Made by a program: the position numbers and the translations under genes
Source of the DNA: an uncultured Christensenellaceae bacterium
GTDB taxonomy: Bacteria > Bacillota > Clostridia > Christensenellales > UBA3700
Length of the DNA: 64,000 nt
Reading direction: 5' to 3'
NCBI GenBank assembly: GCA_944380305.1
Contig: CALWHF010000010.1
Coordinates: 1-64,000 of the forward strand
In this document: one piece after another, positions 63,501-64,000 of the stretch
Numbering within the stretch: the first letter of the stretch is position 1
Layout: every line of letters starts with the position of its first letter
The notes under the pieces: generated by a model
What the model saw: only the letters and a program-made list of their open reading frames with translations
Databases searched by the model: none
What the model was told of the DNA's origin: nothing

Positions 63501-64000
63501 TCGAGGGCTACGTCAGGGCTAAGCCCAATTCCAGAGTAGGACTCATATCCGCGAGGATGCTGGACGGCGTGACCGCCGACGTCGCTGAAGACGGCACATT
63601 GTCCAACGTCGTGACAAACGTGAATACCGACAATCTCAAAAACCTCGTATGGCAGATATCCTACGAGGGCGACAGCAACTGGACCACGAGCGCGAACTAC
63701 GCCGATTATACCGAGACGTTCAGTTCTAACGGCGCGGTCGCGTTACTGGGATACACTCCCGTGACGCTGGATTCGACGACCCCCGACCTGCGAGGCGTGG
63801 GCATGAGGATATGGCTGACCAACAACCTGTATACCGCGAGAAGTTCGGTCGCCGATATGGTGATAACGTGGAACGGCAGCGGCAACCTCAACGTAGTCAT
63901 AAACAGCAATATGGCTTGGCAGAATATAGGCGTCTCGTCGGTATGGTACGACGAGAGCGGGGCGGATCTGCCGTCGAGATTCGTGGTGATCGCCGACCAC
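54584..64000 (+). CDS. Giant modular surface protein with GLUG-like repeats, partial
   Basis: The frame from ATG 54584 stays open to the window end: 3139 codons with no stop at the places I checked. The N-terminus has one hydrophobic segment (AVIIAVALVLSCVLAAFLYT) and a start like its SipW-type neighbours. The rest is Gly/Asn/Thr-rich with many GLUG-type units (GAVCGINAGTIENVAVS, GGVTGLNTGTVRAVSVT, GGLVGAMNADG), predicted to form a beta-helix. A larger unit is marked by (F/L)(I/V)AxN(Y/R)GxxxNxxV at about residues 182, 685, 1171, 1619, 2089 and 2675, some 1.3-1.8 kb apart. Modules also share VSMYGY...FKISDYSxDG (about 58837 and 60152). Probably an adhesin or matrix scaffold; the anchor at the C-terminus is outside the window. 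AAGGGA precedes the ATG. Confidence 0.88.
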   Translation, partial: MTKNTAKRRIWLSATAVIIAVALVLSCVLAAFLYTRTSDAGTDNIAEGGEDNNELIGVYNSDSYGSPNDGNSIPSDAYAIGSESALWSFLSSTSKYGYLTASFSITSKPSVKSGRVLGNGKTLDGNGNTITLAYNTNTDIVNSNNGREDVNNRVIPDGLAGGSDGQASVSFRGQTVYGLSELISINYGTIKNLKVTVGGANAMIYTQNLSEWANTSMGAVCGINAGTIENVAVSINQAYGFLGSYNCWDTNFWGSQVDDRLYYSGIVAVGGVTGLNTGTVRAVSVTQNANFGSFKQIDKEKDNFKINSGIVGGIAAINDGGTINGAHYTWSGGSLNNFQRHYYTSYTGLIVGVARLSNGEIKVGTTNESIGVGSINNVSFNVDTGLTVNGEAHYKDGNNWPGVGNYTGMIGGSLTSDSTLNSKINVLVSAGSNTLTDFSSRADFAAYDVTKLNGSTTAASADITVLGYTSSAIASSDYLRYVTANASLYGANEENSAVKEIATSGYGTVNYRWDVRNGYTVLAAVVALNGNANTTFYATTVNTWSGNSQQSADKGVLGDVNDYTSADAGANHPTNGTYADISAFGDNLDRTGGVVNLILHYRVNDFGSTEDFEAFTGANPTYGTTYAYADAMLVQNDHTIDNGLYSGSRMLRSWKTIDGIDNTKTITVTDANNNAVNVDGINAISDFIAVNRGVIQRINVTFSGSRGNILADTDTAFGYVAGANYGTISYVAVSFGEITINGNSANAWYALGGVIGYNVGTSEAVTANVTGNLSIAGTAKQTYLGGIIGVNTAAGTLQTAVLNGNSGVTVQATANSTYGNYVGGFIGAGVNSGSVSTEGNVLTLTQTQTNPFSNWLYSAKIRVQANANSYTGLFAGLLTASPTYNAATNPYIDGLVAAVPDLDGAVGWFSPNKGVMTLAGYAGGNLGASGDYVASDLIRGQVYTVQDASDAFVSKILTGVSWAPSANIYRFTVESRASSSNWSLTPYSNIDASVASSVPFVSYGTPYNQGEVFSTLWDYANETRTENGIATVSYTFDTGLYVQNNDTTSNPDYLAPVVGVKLIYRMNLHRGVSDGDTTNADDALTLFLSGESAGFVHMNPQNGYKALCAGASGAYADNRGGEWTVSGGRDIVFDKPYGLDGSDGDGMKITVNDPTSLSGVYDEGTQSKVSADLVAVNRSTITDVHVTVGGTYNYSAAEDLVYSHLVGVNYGTVGNSTVTVSGTVSLSNTGKTVYGAAAGINNGTTDVSVTLDGSVGVSGNPAYAGGAIGINSGVADGTRVNYNGGAIRVENNGGAQAVLGGAIGMQDSSVLSDVQTTGSGGALTLSGAGYVGGVIGIANAGSGTSVAGITVTQTTLTNIANAAYGMAITAASGYKGLITGAVSEGQVRENALVGIAAHYPDDTADYKVPWTTSVANAVSMYGYGTATDLEGILFKISDYSNDGGAEYLTSRGITVNGATKSFTFDSSQMTAASSLTFVTEYRYYGADGALATDENYTGAPVRNGSIYTTTVDGLYAGSDSYVPTLDVLIEYTVNIYDGQNRQLVDFVRGDSSQGYDAYAGAKKALLASGATFVLDDGTAADRAVSSAKEKTLIGSASVNTVNVTGSLPTSDYNGETVSGGFFAVNRIAVMNVNVTATASLNPTATAFGLIAGANEGALSNVSATMTGVSANVRSFGAIAGINRGAVTESEVYLSGTYTVNSATVYTGGAIGENYGTVSGVTVIFDDATLYSNPSDKAAAGGVIGKQNGGSLENVGTEGGNVGMYVTGGTSYVGGIVGIINTGAATANLADDSIEPSTMRGVYAGAYTAKMSGTHRGLIAGATIAIASGNISGAAAHYYENGEKGEPKTPWFSDGSDVSMYGYNVTGDTTYATGVLFKISDYSDDGNADYVADRNVTASATQAAFSFPTTGFADAVSLSIDATYIAYREGVREEKKLTTFVSPSGDVSYTLSGTELNGGGDFVPTADFFATYSVNIVQSTEYNNFVNAADGIANSYLYNFIDGRGNQQLYAGAKTGYLQESVRVYKPANGYVTMSADKVLDGMGNTLYMCYTGSYVLQTGNAGSGDNATSGSGGYVQVDAGGGTTGAVGGLVAVNYGEIRNLHISHSNGSTLIGNYGITVTTDAAVGMLAGVNFGRILGVSYDDSVTGGTITVTGGNAADVIFGGIIGANAGTADGLNVNVHSSNNTVAVDKAVYGGALGENYGTAIGINVTVGTEIPQDEYMNRLGAESNSVADSVFASYVSVWGGAVGYNGGTVTNVTVEAHENYGVQQNSAGNLAAGGVLGVNDGGSAVGLKAIGWGGYFVTSTTIISDNFSVFVGGLVGAMNADGAAAIGNVAFANTSKATLKNSVFALSGGMVTQRNNLAGYARYGYVTGVLAQTYADIPVGAIDGTYWYIADKLQSVEGDDAEQLPAFHGGNDDHPTYISAFGKAPSDWLATGYENNAAAFATSSYGFTFVDSDDNPINYITMDVSVSGGVLTVTAHMPSANAFIEVPSFLPTVGGSSADSATKGSVGAANGNDQTITVNNSGGSGTGYVTFSFESSVYALTDSAYVQYMILSFLSTRPCGVTGNGQVVGYYSYTTVDGESMRSLDDAVYRVYQLWSGATLMRLSGNDKTVEIDASLGEPVILGSGKTFNGGQDEGYSIKIKSVFDKNIAEYTFAGDLDQVKQKYLVVSEFIAINYGTFTNAAILLSGTGEDGKNISRNASDVIAIAENEMGIDTTGLVGLIYGMLVGVNEGVVSDFDDYEFDRTISLDSNAGAQYNSIFGGMVGAMAGADALIKDVGHITFGTESRPGGITMSGNANLVSAGGVVGIAIEGRIENVGVILTANSVISVEAKHNSAAVGGVVGDLRGTLTGVTFESEYQSVMKINNTNPDGAAALGNLVGVINTFSDTSAIASVERAKVIGVGYLYNGISDDGTVSTQSVRLYTAGVVALGANYSTLTADSADEAVREIVKAYGEIRPAKLDSVYVDFEGYVRAKPNSRVGLISARMLDGVTADVAEDGTLSNVVTNVNTDNLKNLVWQISYEGDSNWTTSANYADYTETFSSNGAVALLGYTPVTLDSTTPDLRGVGMRIWLTNNLYTARSSVADMVITWNGSGNLNVVINSNMAWQNIGVSSVWYDESGADLPSRFVVIADH

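Overview
The window looks like a chromosome segment of a low- to mid-GC, Gram-positive, spore-forming Clostridia-type bacterium (Bacillota). The grounds are a spoVT-spoVB-yabN synteny block, strong AAGGAGG-type ribosome binding sites, TTGACA/TATAAT promoters with 17-bp spacers, many lipobox lipoproteins and no outer-membrane genes. The lineage is inferred; no rRNA or tRNA gene is visible to fix it.

Bases 1 to about 5000 are A+T-richer than the rest and look like one end of an integrated element: a HaeIII-like C5 cytosine methyltransferase cut by the window edge, a sigma-like HTH protein, iteron-like direct repeats, a small ORF, a large serine recombinase, and then duplicated non-coding sequence. 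From 5000 to 9000 follow minus-strand housekeeping genes (glycosyltransferase, MATE exporter, RluA-type synthase, MGMT-like protein). At 9250-13030 lies a self-contained signalling circuit: an ECF-type sigma factor, an RsgI-like membrane anti-sigma factor, and a lipoprotein carrying the same DINPS domain. The last is driven by a promoter whose sequence matches the one in front of the sigma gene.

Bases 13400-36200 are mostly core metabolism and information genes: a split methionine-synthase operon (metF, activation domain, metH), spoVT-spoVB-yabN-dus, a BspA-like lipoprotein, gpmI, and a cobalamin riboswitch in front of a transcobalamin-like lipoprotein and an ECF-transporter S component. Then come rpsF-ssb-rpsR, two paralogous lipoproteins flanking a divergent XRE repressor with a visible operator, pepF, a frameshifted upp, a flavoprotein and a sulfatase. 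At 36550-42900 the minus strand carries leuS-serS and a large lipoprotein. B12 uptake and the B12-dependent MetH in the same window form a plausible functional pair.

Bases 43500-64000 hold the most unusual part: a cell-surface locus with a degenerate EAL-like protein, five small secreted or anchored proteins (most with the hydrophobic-FAWF signal type cut by SipW-class peptidases), two SipW-type signal peptidases, a membrane-anchored McrB-like AAA+ ATPase and a DUF2357/McrC-like protein. A tandemly duplicated structured leader lies immediately upstream of the first peptidase. The locus ends in a giant modular surface protein of more than 3139 residues that runs off the window. I read it as a dedicated system for making and possibly remodelling an extracellular matrix or fibre; its mechanism is not known to me.
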